Source: Cohaesibacteraceae bacterium
GTDB lineage: Bacteria > Pseudomonadota > Alphaproteobacteria > Rhizobiales > Cohaesibacteraceae
DNA length: 5,308 bases
Reading direction: 5' to 3'
Assembly: GCA_016764535.1 (NCBI GenBank)
Contig: JAESRR010000204.1
Coordinates: 1 to 5,308, forward strand
Of the stretch, positions 1 through 5,308 are shown one piece after another. A program made the translations under genes and the position numbers. The notes below the pieces were generated by a model, which was not told the origin of the DNA, did no database searches, and saw only the letters and a program-made list of their open reading frames with translations. Every line of letters begins with the position of its first letter. The first letter of the stretch is position 1.

Positions 1-575
1 TGCGGAAGTGCAAGTGCAAGGGTTGGTAATAGAAGGGCTTTTAGTGCGGGCCATAACCCGTTTCCCCAACCAGGAAAACCGCCCGATGGCAAGAGACGAA
101 GCTGAATGGCAAAGACCAGAACCAGTAACATTGCAAACCAGAAATTGGGAATTGCGATGCCGAGCTGGGTTACGCCCATTACCGAAAAATCGGTTGCCGA
201 ATTCCGCTTTGCTGCAGCCATTATACCTGCGGGCAGTGCAATCAGGGTTGATAGTGCCAAAGCAAGAAATGCCAGGGGCAATGTTACTTTCAGTCGATCC
301 TGGAGTAATTCAAGAACAGGAACAGAATAAGTGTAACTGGTTCCAAAATCTCCCTGCAACATCCCGGTAATCCAGTTAAAAAAGCGTTGGTGAACCGGCA
401 AATTTAATCCAAGTTGAATTCTCAAAGCTTCGAGGGTGTCTGGCTGGGCATTCAAACCCAGAATTAGTTCAGCCGGATCTCCCGGCAGAACTTCCATCAT
501 AAAAAAAGTTGCGAATGCCGCGAATATCAGAGTGATAATCAAAGATATAAAACGGCGAAGAGTGAAAAGCACCAT
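1..575 (-). CDS. DppB/OppB-type ABC transporter permease (partial, C-terminus off the left edge)
   Basis: First inner-membrane permease of a dipeptide/oligopeptide-type (family 5) ABC importer. The frame runs open from the ATG at 575 to the window edge, giving 191 residues of a family usually about 310-340 long. The N-terminus shows the DppB layout: a basic start (TLRRF), a first membrane segment at about residues 9-29, PGDP at 31-34, and a periplasmic region with an LGLNLPV element (55-61) and GDFGTS (75-80). Hydrophobic segments follow at about 98-119 and 134-157, the latter with PNFWFAM (143-149) and then LLPSGG (161-166). The cytoplasmic EAA loop that contacts the ATPase lies beyond the edge. 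The gene starts 41 bases after the binding-protein stop, so it is very likely co-transcribed. No good Shine-Dalgarno is visible before the ATG: the 13 bases between it and the upstream hairpin are AT-rich. No better upstream start was found. The family is certain; the substrate is unknown. Confidence 0.93.
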   Translation of the reverse strand, partial: MVLFTLRRFISLIITLIFAAFATFFMMEVLPGDPAELILGLNAQPDTLEALRIQLGLNLPVHQRFFNWITGMLQGDFGTSYTYSVPVLELLQDRLKVTLPLAFLALALSTLIALPAGIMAAAKRNSATDFSVMGVTQLGIAIPNFWFAMLLVLVFAIQLRLLPSGGFPGWGNGLWPALKALLLPTLALALP

Positions 576-588
576 GACGATTGAAAAT

Positions 589-609
589 GGCTCGCGCCAG
601 GCGCGAGCC
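589..609 (-). terminator. GC-rich intercistronic hairpin between binding-protein and permease genes
   Basis: Perfect 10-base inverted repeat: GGCTCGCGCC at 589-598 and GGCGCGAGCC at 600-609, with one base between. The realistic fold is 9 GC-rich pairs with a 3-base loop. On the minus strand it is preceded by GAAAA and followed by ATTTTC, so the outer A and T runs could extend the stem. It begins 7 bases after the binding-protein stop (617-619) and ends 13 bases before the permease ATG. The U-run is short for a full terminator. The likely role, inferred from similar structures after binding-protein genes in other ABC operons, is partial termination or a 3' barrier to exonucleases that keeps binding-protein mRNA above permease mRNA. 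It may also hamper permease translation. Confidence 0.7.
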
Positions 610-616
610 GGTTTTT

Positions 617-2101
617 CTAGTTCTCCCAGTAAACACCCGTCAGGTCATTTGCCTGAACAGGAGCATTAGCCCACATGCCCTTGATTTTGGAATTCCAGAC
701 GCCGGTTTTAGCCAGCTGGAACAAAAATCCGTTGACTGCATCGTCCGAGATGATGGTCTGGGCCTGCTGCATTAACGCCGTACGTTTTGCCGGGTTGGCT
801 TCAGCAGCGAGTTTTTTTATCACGTCCTTGAATGCCTGATTGGAATACTGGAAGTAATAGTCATCCCTCGCGTAGATACCAATATCCATTGGCTCTGTAT
901 GGGATACGATCGTTAGGTCATAATCTTTTGCCTTGAAAACGTCCTTTATCCAGGGTCCCCATTCAACCGGGATTATTTCCAGATCAATACCAACCTTGCG
1001 CAGATCGGATGCGATTATTTCTCCGCCACGCCGTGCGTATGATGGCGGTGGCAATTTGATTGTGGCTTTAAATCCGTCAGGGTATCCAGCTTCTGCCAGC
1101 AATTCTTTGGCCCGGGCAGGGTTGTAGGGATATTTATCGGTAAGATCGAGATAGGCGGCGTGATGAGGCGCAAAATGTGTGCCGATCGGGGTACCTTGTC
1201 CGAACATCGCACCATCAATAATGGACTGCCTGTTAATCGCATGGGCGAGCGCCTGGCGTACCTTGAGATTATCAAAAGGTGGTTTTTTGTTGTTGGTCGA
1301 AAGGATTGTTTCCCCCTCGGTGGATCCGATAGAAACCGTGAAGCGTGGATCTGCCTGCAACTGGGGAATATTTTCAGGTGAACCGAAATTGGCAAATGCG
1401 TCAACATCGCCTGCCATCAGGGAAGCAAATGCAGCTGTCGCGTCGGATATGATTTTGAAAGTAGCTTTTTCCAGTTTGACCGGCGTGCCCCAATAGGCGT
1501 CGTTGCGAAGAATTTGTACGCTATCGCCTTTAATCCATTTGGAAAATACAAATGGCCCGGTACCGACGGGAGAGGTTTTATTGTTGTCGGCTGATTCCGG
1601 TGCAACGATAACTGCATCACCCCAGCCAAGGTTGAAAAGCAGACTTCCCGTTGGGCGTTTTAATGTAATTTTGACAGTTGTAGCATCGACAGCTTCGACA
1701 GAAGCAATAGGTTCAAATAGTGCTTTTTGAGCATTGGTAGAATCGTCTGCCATGGCCCGATTGATGGAGAAGGCAACATCTCCGGCTTCAAAGGATGTGC
1801 CATCATGAAATTTAACGCCGGAATTTAACGTAAATACATAGACCAAACCGTCATCGGAAATGGTCCAGTTTTTGGCGAGAGCCGGTTGCACAGCTCCATT
1901 TTGATCAATGCGCGTCAGACCTTCAAAGATATTGGCGTACACAATTTCATCAATTGAGGCGGCGGCACCTGCAGTGGGATCCAGATGGGTTGGTTCCAGT
2001 GCGACACCAAGTATGATATCGGTGCGTTCAGCCATGACGGGTGTAGCGCCCAACAAGCTGATTGCTGCGACCGAGGCCGCGAGTGTTAATTTCCGTAACA
2101 T
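617..2101 (-). CDS. ABC transporter periplasmic solute-binding protein, family 5 (DppA/OppA-like)
   Basis: Binds the substrate in the periplasm and delivers it to a DppBC-type permease. The 494 residues are of normal length for the family. Residues 1-24 are a Sec signal peptide: basic MLRK, a hydrophobic core at 5-19, and cleavage expected after VMA at 24. There is no lipobox cysteine, so a soluble periplasmic protein is expected. Family hallmarks follow in order: EPTHLDP (36-42), the LAKNWTISDDG segment (75-85) leading to VKFHDG (96-101), VGTGPF (179-184), DAYWG (201-205), VRQALAHAINR (281-291), and a lobe with NPARAKELLAEAGYPDGF (327-344). The start is supported by a strong AGGGAG (2108-2113) six bases before the ATG. 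The gene lies 30 bases after the M20 peptidase stop and just before its permease gene, so the three form one operon. The ligand cannot be read from sequence: this family binds peptides but also nickel, haem, opines, sugars and other compounds. The neighbouring deacylase favours a peptide-like or N-acylated ligand (inference). Confidence 0.95.
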   Translation of the reverse strand: MLRKLTLAASVAAISLLGATPVMAERTDIILGVALEPTHLDPTAGAAASIDEIVYANIFEGLTRIDQNGAVQPALAKNWTISDDGLVYVFTLNSGVKFHDGTSFEAGDVAFSINRAMADDSTNAQKALFEPIASVEAVDATTVKITLKRPTGSLLFNLGWGDAVIVAPESADNNKTSPVGTGPFVFSKWIKGDSVQILRNDAYWGTPVKLEKATFKIISDATAAFASLMAGDVDAFANFGSPENIPQLQADPRFTVSIGSTEGETILSTNNKKPPFDNLKVRQALAHAINRQSIIDGAMFGQGTPIGTHFAPHHAAYLDLTDKYPYNPARAKELLAEAGYPDGFKATIKLPPPSYARRGGEIIASDLRKVGIDLEIIPVEWGPWIKDVFKAKDYDLTIVSHTEPMDIGIYARDDYYFQYSNQAFKDVIKKLAAEANPAKRTALMQQAQTIISDDAVNGFLFQLAKTGVWNSKIKGMWANAPVQANDLTGVYWEN

Positions 2102-2131
2102 GTTTCTCTCCCTGAATTCCCGCGTGAATAC

Positions 2132-3409
2132 TTAGTCTCTTTGCCCCTTGGTGAAGAGGGTGTGAATGGCTGAAGCCATAACTTTTGCTGAATCGAGCAT
2201 GTCGTCGATACCGACATATTCGTCCGGCTGGTGTGCCAGGTCCAGTATTCCCGGGCCGTAGGCGATACAGTCTTTTAAATGTCCGATGCGATCAATGTGC
2301 TTCTGATCATAGGTCCCGGGTGAAATAACATAGCTGGCTTCTTGCCCGAGAACCTCTTCAATCCCGGAACTAACAGCCTGTACCACTGGAGCTGATTTGT
2401 CCGTCATGCAAGGCTGGACCTCAAACATGTCTTTGATTTGATAGGAAAAATCATCTCGTTTGTCAGTGAGATCATTGAGAATTTTGTAGACTTCCTCTTT
2501 CACATCGTCGAGTTTTTCTTCTATCAGAAAACGCCTGTCAATGATCATGCGGGCAGAGTCAGGCACACAGGGTGCAGGGAAACCGGTGATATCTTCCGAC
2601 TGTCCGCCATGAACTGAATTGATATTCATTGTGGATTGTTTTGCACCCTCAGGCACCACAGGCATATCCGTGCGCTTTTTTGCAAGCGCCGGAAAAAGGT
2701 CTTTTTCAAATGCACTCATCACTGCGCCCATGTGGCGCACGGCGCAATCTCCAAGGAAGGGCATCGATCCATGGGCCATTTTACCCTGTGTTTCTATTTC
2801 GGCCCACCAGACGCCGCGATGTCCAAGGCATATTCTGTCCTTGTTGAGCGGTTCGGGTATAATCACGTGATCGACACGGGGCGCTGAAAAATATCCTTTT
2901 TGAGCAAGATAGGCGACACCGCCATAGCCGCCGGATTCCTCATCGACCGTACCGGATATTTCCAGTGTGCCGGCAAAATCCGGGAATGCTTCAATATAGG
3001 CTTCCACAGCGATTATCGAAGCGGCAAGGCCACCCTTCATGTCGCAGGTCCCACGGCCATATATTTTACGATCGAGGATCTCCCCCCCAAACGGATCAAA
3101 TGTCCAGCCCTGACCAACTTCCACGACATCAATATGGGAATTGAAATGAATGCACGGACCTGGCCGAAGACCTTCACGCCTGGCAATTATATTGATACGT
3201 GGGAATGTGTCTGTGTCGCCGGGTGTTCCCGTTGCCCGGACATACTCGATGGAGAAGTTGCGCGCCTTGAGCCGGTTTCCAAGGTATTCTGCGCAATCTT
3301 TGTAAAACTCGCCTGGCGGATTGATCGTTGGAATGCGTACAAGATCCTGCGTCAATTTGACGAGGTCATCTTCCTTGCTTTCAATACGGTTCATCAGGGA
3401 ACCAGACAT
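2132..3409 (-). CDS. M20-family metallopeptidase/deacylase (ArgE/DapE-like)
   Basis: Cytoplasmic two-metal amidohydrolase of the ArgE/DapE/carboxypeptidase G2 family, which cleaves an N-acyl group or peptide bond from an amino-acid-like substrate. At 425 residues it is full length. Catalytic residues are all present: H92 and D94 in SHID, metal-bridging D123 in GRGTCDMKGG (118-127), general base E157 and metal ligand E158 in DEESGG (156-161), probable ligand E186 in PEP (185-187), and the C-terminal ligand H393 in AHQPDE (392-397). The lid/dimerisation domain is roughly 195-310 and contains H213 (AHGS), the position that usually reaches into the partner subunit's active site. A GGGAG at 3419-3423, nine bases before the ATG, supports this start; the internal ATG at codon 6 lacks such a site. 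There is no signal peptide. It leads the binding-protein/permease operon, suggesting that it hydrolyses what that transporter imports. It cannot be assigned as true ArgE or DapE: the transporter context argues for a catabolic role instead. Confidence 0.93.
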   Translation of the reverse strand: MSGSLMNRIESKEDDLVKLTQDLVRIPTINPPGEFYKDCAEYLGNRLKARNFSIEYVRATGTPGDTDTFPRINIIARREGLRPGPCIHFNSHIDVVEVGQGWTFDPFGGEILDRKIYGRGTCDMKGGLAASIIAVEAYIEAFPDFAGTLEISGTVDEESGGYGGVAYLAQKGYFSAPRVDHVIIPEPLNKDRICLGHRGVWWAEIETQGKMAHGSMPFLGDCAVRHMGAVMSAFEKDLFPALAKKRTDMPVVPEGAKQSTMNINSVHGGQSEDITGFPAPCVPDSARMIIDRRFLIEEKLDDVKEEVYKILNDLTDKRDDFSYQIKDMFEVQPCMTDKSAPVVQAVSSGIEEVLGQEASYVISPGTYDQKHIDRIGHLKDCIAYGPGILDLAHQPDEYVGIDDMLDSAKVMASAIHTLFTKGQRD

Positions 3410-3525
3410 GCTTAATTTCTCCCGGCGTGTGGTACCAGTCTGGATTGATTTGTTGGATACGTCGAGTCAGATTTAAGTGGGAAAACACGGAAACACCGGT
3501 CATTACCAGCGTTGGCTCTGGGAAA
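3410..3525. other. Intergenic gap between the zinc-operon unit and the deacylase/transporter unit
   Basis: This is the longest non-coding stretch in the window (116 bases). It holds a candidate terminator hairpin (3492-3513), a short 4-base-pair inverted repeat at 3435-3443 (CCAG-T-CTGG), and the M20 gene's Shine-Dalgarno at 3419-3423. No sigma-70-like pair of -35 and -10 boxes at proper spacing could be recognised on the minus strand, although a promoter for the M20 unit is expected here if the hairpin terminates. Confidence 0.5.
3478..3513 (-). terminator. Candidate rho-independent terminator after the zinc-operon unit
   Basis: On the minus strand AACGCTGGT (3513-3505) pairs with ACCGGTGTT (3500-3492) around the loop AATG. 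That gives nine consecutive pairs, two of them G-U. A U-rich but interrupted stretch follows (TCCGTGTTTTCCC, 3490-3478). It starts 12 bases after the stop codon of the 174-residue gene, a normal terminator position. The broken U-tract and the wobble pairs lower confidence; it may be leaky or only an mRNA-end structure. Confidence 0.42.
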
Positions 3526-4050
3526 TCAGGTTTCCCCTTGGTCAAGATAACCGATTATTCGTTTCATGATGTCAATGCTTGATCCGTGAACGATTTCAAT
3601 TTCAAATCCTTTGGCAAGGCATTCAAAAGTACTGTCATGGAAAGGCAATAGGAAGTGTCGTAAATCGTCATACATGCCCGGAAAGAAATCATAATGTCCT
3701 TTATTCATTTCTATATGAGTTTGTTTCCAGGAAGAGTTAGTGACTTCAAAATTGCCAAACGGACCAAACCCTCTTTCTGCAAGTGGATGTCTATGTGCTA
3801 CATATTCGCCTCCGCTGCCAAACATGTGCTGGTAACAGCGTACCCATTTAACAATGGCTGTGAGTCGTTCAGTGTGACTATCAATTTGAGTGGTATATGA
3901 ACCATCCCACTCAGGAGGCGTGTCGTTTAATTGGTAATAAAGCACTACCTCATGTTCAGTCGAAATAATTCCCGGCAAAGGTGCTCCCGTGCTACTGGCT
4001 GGAAAATCCGCCAACCTAATACATAGATCATCCGGGCCTATTGCATACAT
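3526..4050 (-). CDS. Uncharacterised 174-residue protein, third gene after znuC-znuB
   Basis: I cannot assign a function. The protein is soluble-looking: no signal peptide, membrane segment, coiled coil or repeat. It has an N-terminal half with LSxx-free mixed composition, then an aromatic/glycine segment GFGPFGNFEVTNSSW (94-108), then RHFLLPFHDSTFEC (131-144), the kind of block that looks conserved in a family. I have a vague memory of unannotated bacterial proteins with a similar HDSTFEC ending, but cannot confirm it. There are ten histidines (5.7%), including an HRH at 86-88, and cysteines at 10, 72 and 144; they do not form a recognised zinc motif. The ATG lies 10 bases after the znuB stop, and a GAGG overlapping that stop serves as its ribosome site, so co-transcription and probable translational coupling with znuCB are visible. 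By hand count, bases 3541-4020 are 42% G+C (203 of 480), against about 53% for bases 2701-2940 inside the M20 gene. That difference hints at later acquisition. Confidence 0.8.
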   Translation of the reverse strand: MYAIGPDDLCIRLADFPASSTGAPLPGIISTEHEVVLYYQLNDTPPEWDGSYTTQIDSHTERLTAIVKWVRCYQHMFGSGGEYVAHRHPLAERGFGPFGNFEVTNSSWKQTHIEMNKGHYDFFPGMYDDLRHFLLPFHDSTFECLAKGFEIEIVHGSSIDIMKRIIGYLDQGET

Positions 4051-4058
4051 CCAACTAA

Positions 4059-4062
4059 CCTC
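4059..4062 (-). promoter_or_regulatory. Ribosome binding site overlapping the znuB stop codon
   Basis: GAGG (4062-4059 on the minus strand) shares bases with the znuB TGA stop (4063-4061) and lies eight bases before the ATG at 4050. This fixes the start of the 174-residue gene and points to translational coupling: ribosomes finishing znuB sit on or beside this site. Confidence 0.7.
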
Positions 4063-4843
4063 ATGTCCGTCTTGTCAGAAAGCTAATAAAAAACAGACAA
4101 AGTGCAGCGAGTACAATTGATGGACCGGCAGGCGTATCGAATGTCAACGCGCCCCACAATCCAAGTGCAACACTGACAATTCCGATGGCACTTGCAACAA
4201 ATGCCATGGCTTCCGGTGTACGCGATATTTGCCTCGCCGTCGCGGCCGGAATGATCAAAAGAGATGTAATCAACAATACTCCGATTAACTTCATGGCCAA
4301 CGCAATCACAACTGCAATCAATAGAATGATAATCAGATCGGCCCGGGAAACGTTGATGCCTTCTGCTGCTGCAATATCCCGACTAACGGTTGCCGCAAGG
4401 CAATCTCTCCAGACCACAATGATAATTGCCAAAAGGCAGACTGCCATTCCCCAGATAAGAGCAATATCAAAACCGGAAACAGCGAGTATGTCGCCAAAAA
4501 GGTAGCTTAACAGGTCAATACGGATCCATGTCATGAATGCGATTGCAACAAGCCCCAAAGACAGTGAGCCGTGGGATAGAATACCAAGCAAGGTATCACC
4601 GGGCAAACGGTTGCCGCGCTGCATTAGAAACAAAATCAGGGCAATTGTTACAACGACTGCAAATGCGCCAGCGATGGGCCAGGTTCCAAACGCCAGTCCC
4701 AATGCAACGCCCAGCAGTGCAGCATGTGCGAGTGTATCTCCGAAATATGCCATACGGCGCCAGACCACAAAGCAACCGAGCGGACCCGATATGATTGCGA
4801 TGCCGGTGCCAGCCAACAGTGCCCGGAAAAGGAAATCATCCAT
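4061..4843 (-). CDS. znuB: Zinc ABC transporter permease ZnuB
   Basis: Inner-membrane channel subunit of the high-affinity ZnuABC zinc importer (cluster 9 / ABC-3 metal permease family). The 260 residues match the usual length. It is strongly hydrophobic, with about eight membrane segments. Family marks are the N-terminal FLFRALLAG (4-12), the RMAYFGDTLAHAALLG stretch (30-45), LLSYLFGDIL (111-120), the cytoplasmic coupling region around EGINVSRADL (161-170), LLIIPAATAR (195-204), and a C-terminal FDTPAGPSIVL (235-245). The ATG at 4843 is chosen because it overlaps the znuC stop in TGATG, a classic coupled junction; a GGAG lies 11 bases upstream at 4855-4858. A TTG one codon earlier (4846) is a less likely start. 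The ABC-3 family also includes manganese and iron permeases. Zinc is favoured by the ZnuC partner with its histidine-rich tail. Confidence 0.95.
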   Translation of the reverse strand: MDDFLFRALLAGTGIAIISGPLGCFVVWRRMAYFGDTLAHAALLGVALGLAFGTWPIAGAFAVVVTIALILFLMQRGNRLPGDTLLGILSHGSLSLGLVAIAFMTWIRIDLLSYLFGDILAVSGFDIALIWGMAVCLLAIIIVVWRDCLAATVSRDIAAAEGINVSRADLIIILLIAVVIALAMKLIGVLLITSLLIIPAATARQISRTPEAMAFVASAIGIVSVALGLWGALTFDTPAGPSIVLAALCLFFISFLTRRT

Positions 4844-5308
4844 CAATGCCGATGCTCCGATCCGGTATTATGATGATCATGATCGCAATTCTCATGCGAG
4901 TGGTGATGTGTATAAAATGCCACGGTTTCATGAGATCGTGGCCCAAAAAGTTCAGCATATGCAGGGTTCTGGGCGACGTCTGACGGCTTGCCTTCACAAC
5001 AGACATGACCATTGAGGCATATCACACGATTGCTGGCACGCATAACGATATGAAGATCGTGGGATATCAGAATAATTCCACAATTTCGTTTTGAACGAAT
5101 ATTCTCGATCAATTCATAAATGGCCTGCTCACCCTGAAAATCAACGCCCTGAACGGGTTCATCGAGCACCAGCAGTTCCGGTTTACGCAACAGGGCCCTC
5201 GCTAAAAGGACTCGTTGAAGTTCTCCACCTGACAACGCTTGAACCCTGCGGTCAATTAAATGGTCGGCCCCTGTCTCGGTCAAAACTTTTAAAATATCGG
5301 TTAGCGGG
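4843..5308 (-). CDS. znuC: Zinc ABC transporter ATP-binding protein ZnuC (partial, N-terminus off the right edge)
   Basis: ATPase that powers zinc import through ZnuB. The frame is open to the window edge, giving 154 C-terminal residues, roughly the last 60% of a typical ZnuC; Walker A is outside. Visible are the ABC signature LSGGELQR, Walker B LLVLDEP followed by VQGVD (the D-loop region), and the switch histidine in ISHDLH. Next comes an HVCCEGKP segment that resembles ZnuC rather than generic importers. The last 24 residues (4846-4917) hold nine histidines, one cysteine and several acidic residues. Such tails occur in ZnuC proteins and are thought to bind or sense zinc on the cytoplasmic side. 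The TTG at 5283 is internal, since the frame continues upstream as PLTDILKV. The stop TGA overlaps the znuB ATG by one base. The expected Zur control region lies upstream of the window. Confidence 0.95.
   Translation of the reverse strand, partial: PLTDILKVLTETGADHLIDRRVQALSGGELQRVLLARALLRKPELLVLDEPVQGVDFQGEQAIYELIENIRSKRNCGIILISHDLHIVMRASNRVICLNGHVCCEGKPSDVAQNPAYAELFGPRSHETVAFYTHHHSHENCDHDHHNTGSEHRH

Noticed and set aside
1015..1407. A 130-codon minus-strand frame inside the binding-protein gene
   Set aside because: It is the same strand read in another frame; the binding-protein frame carries all family motifs and a good ribosome site.
2900..3415. A 171-codon open frame on the plus strand opposite the M20 gene
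   Set aside because: It lies wholly antisense to a gene with complete catalytic motifs, and its translation shows no recognisable domain, so it is a shadow frame.
3424..3490. Possible promoter for the M20 operon (a TTAAAT-like -10 near 3472-3477)
   Set aside because: No -35-like hexamer sits at 16-18 bases upstream of it, and other candidates are no better, so I do not annotate a promoter.
3521..3535. Small inverted repeat GGAAA/TTTCC around the stop codon of the 174-residue gene
   Set aside because: Five pairs, mostly A-T rich, with the stop codon in the loop; this is too weak to call a terminator and is expected by chance.
4843..4846. TTG at 4846 as the znuB start
   Set aside because: The ATG at 4843 overlaps the znuC stop in the common TGATG arrangement and gives a normal ZnuB N-terminus, so the longer form is not needed.
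4533..5015. A 160-codon plus-strand frame crossing the znuC-znuB junction
   Set aside because: It is antisense to two well-supported genes, is rich in Ala/Pro/Arg as expected from reverse reading, and has no visible domain.
1..5308. tRNA, rRNA, CRISPR, insertion-sequence, attachment-site or Zur-box signals
   Set aside because: Almost all of the window is coding. I saw no direct-repeat arrays, terminal inverted repeats, transposase frames or tRNA-like folds, and the place where a Zur operator is expected is outside the window.

Overview
This window looks like an ordinary chromosomal segment from a Gram-negative bacterium, most likely an alphaproteobacterium with about 45-50% G+C. I base that on the ZnuC type (a 'DEPVQGVD' box and a long histidine-rich tail) and on the periplasmic, non-lipoprotein solute-binding protein. 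The lineage is inferred from memory of protein families, not from a search. All six genes lie on the minus strand, so transcription runs from the right edge to the left edge. Both ends of the window cut through genes.

Right part (about 5308 down to 3526): this is the 3' portion of a zinc-uptake operon. It holds the C-terminal two thirds of ZnuC (ATPase), then ZnuB (membrane permease) starting inside the znuC stop (TGATG overlap), then a 174-residue protein I do not recognise. That third gene begins 10 bases after znuB, and its ribosome binding site overlaps the znuB stop codon, so it reads as a third gene of the znu operon. It is clearly lower in G+C than its neighbours. The Zur operator and znuA, if linked, lie outside the window.

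Middle (3525-3410): a 116-base gap carries a stem-loop followed by a U-rich stretch on the minus strand, a plausible terminator for the zinc operon. No convincing promoter can be read there.

Left part (3409 down to 1): a second unit contains an M20-family (ArgE/DapE-like) metallo-deacylase, a family-5 (DppA/OppA-like) periplasmic binding protein with a clear signal peptide, and the N-terminal 191 residues of a DppB/OppB-type permease. The arrangement suggests import of a peptide-like or N-acylated small molecule followed by hydrolysis in the cytoplasm. The second permease and the ATPase subunits would be expected beyond the left edge. A strong GC-rich hairpin sits between the binding-protein and permease genes, where many ABC operons carry a structure that keeps binding-protein mRNA in excess.

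I found no RNA genes, insertion sequences, CRISPR arrays or integration sites. I see no strong evidence of an undescribed system. The unrecognised gene attached to znuCB is the best candidate for something new.
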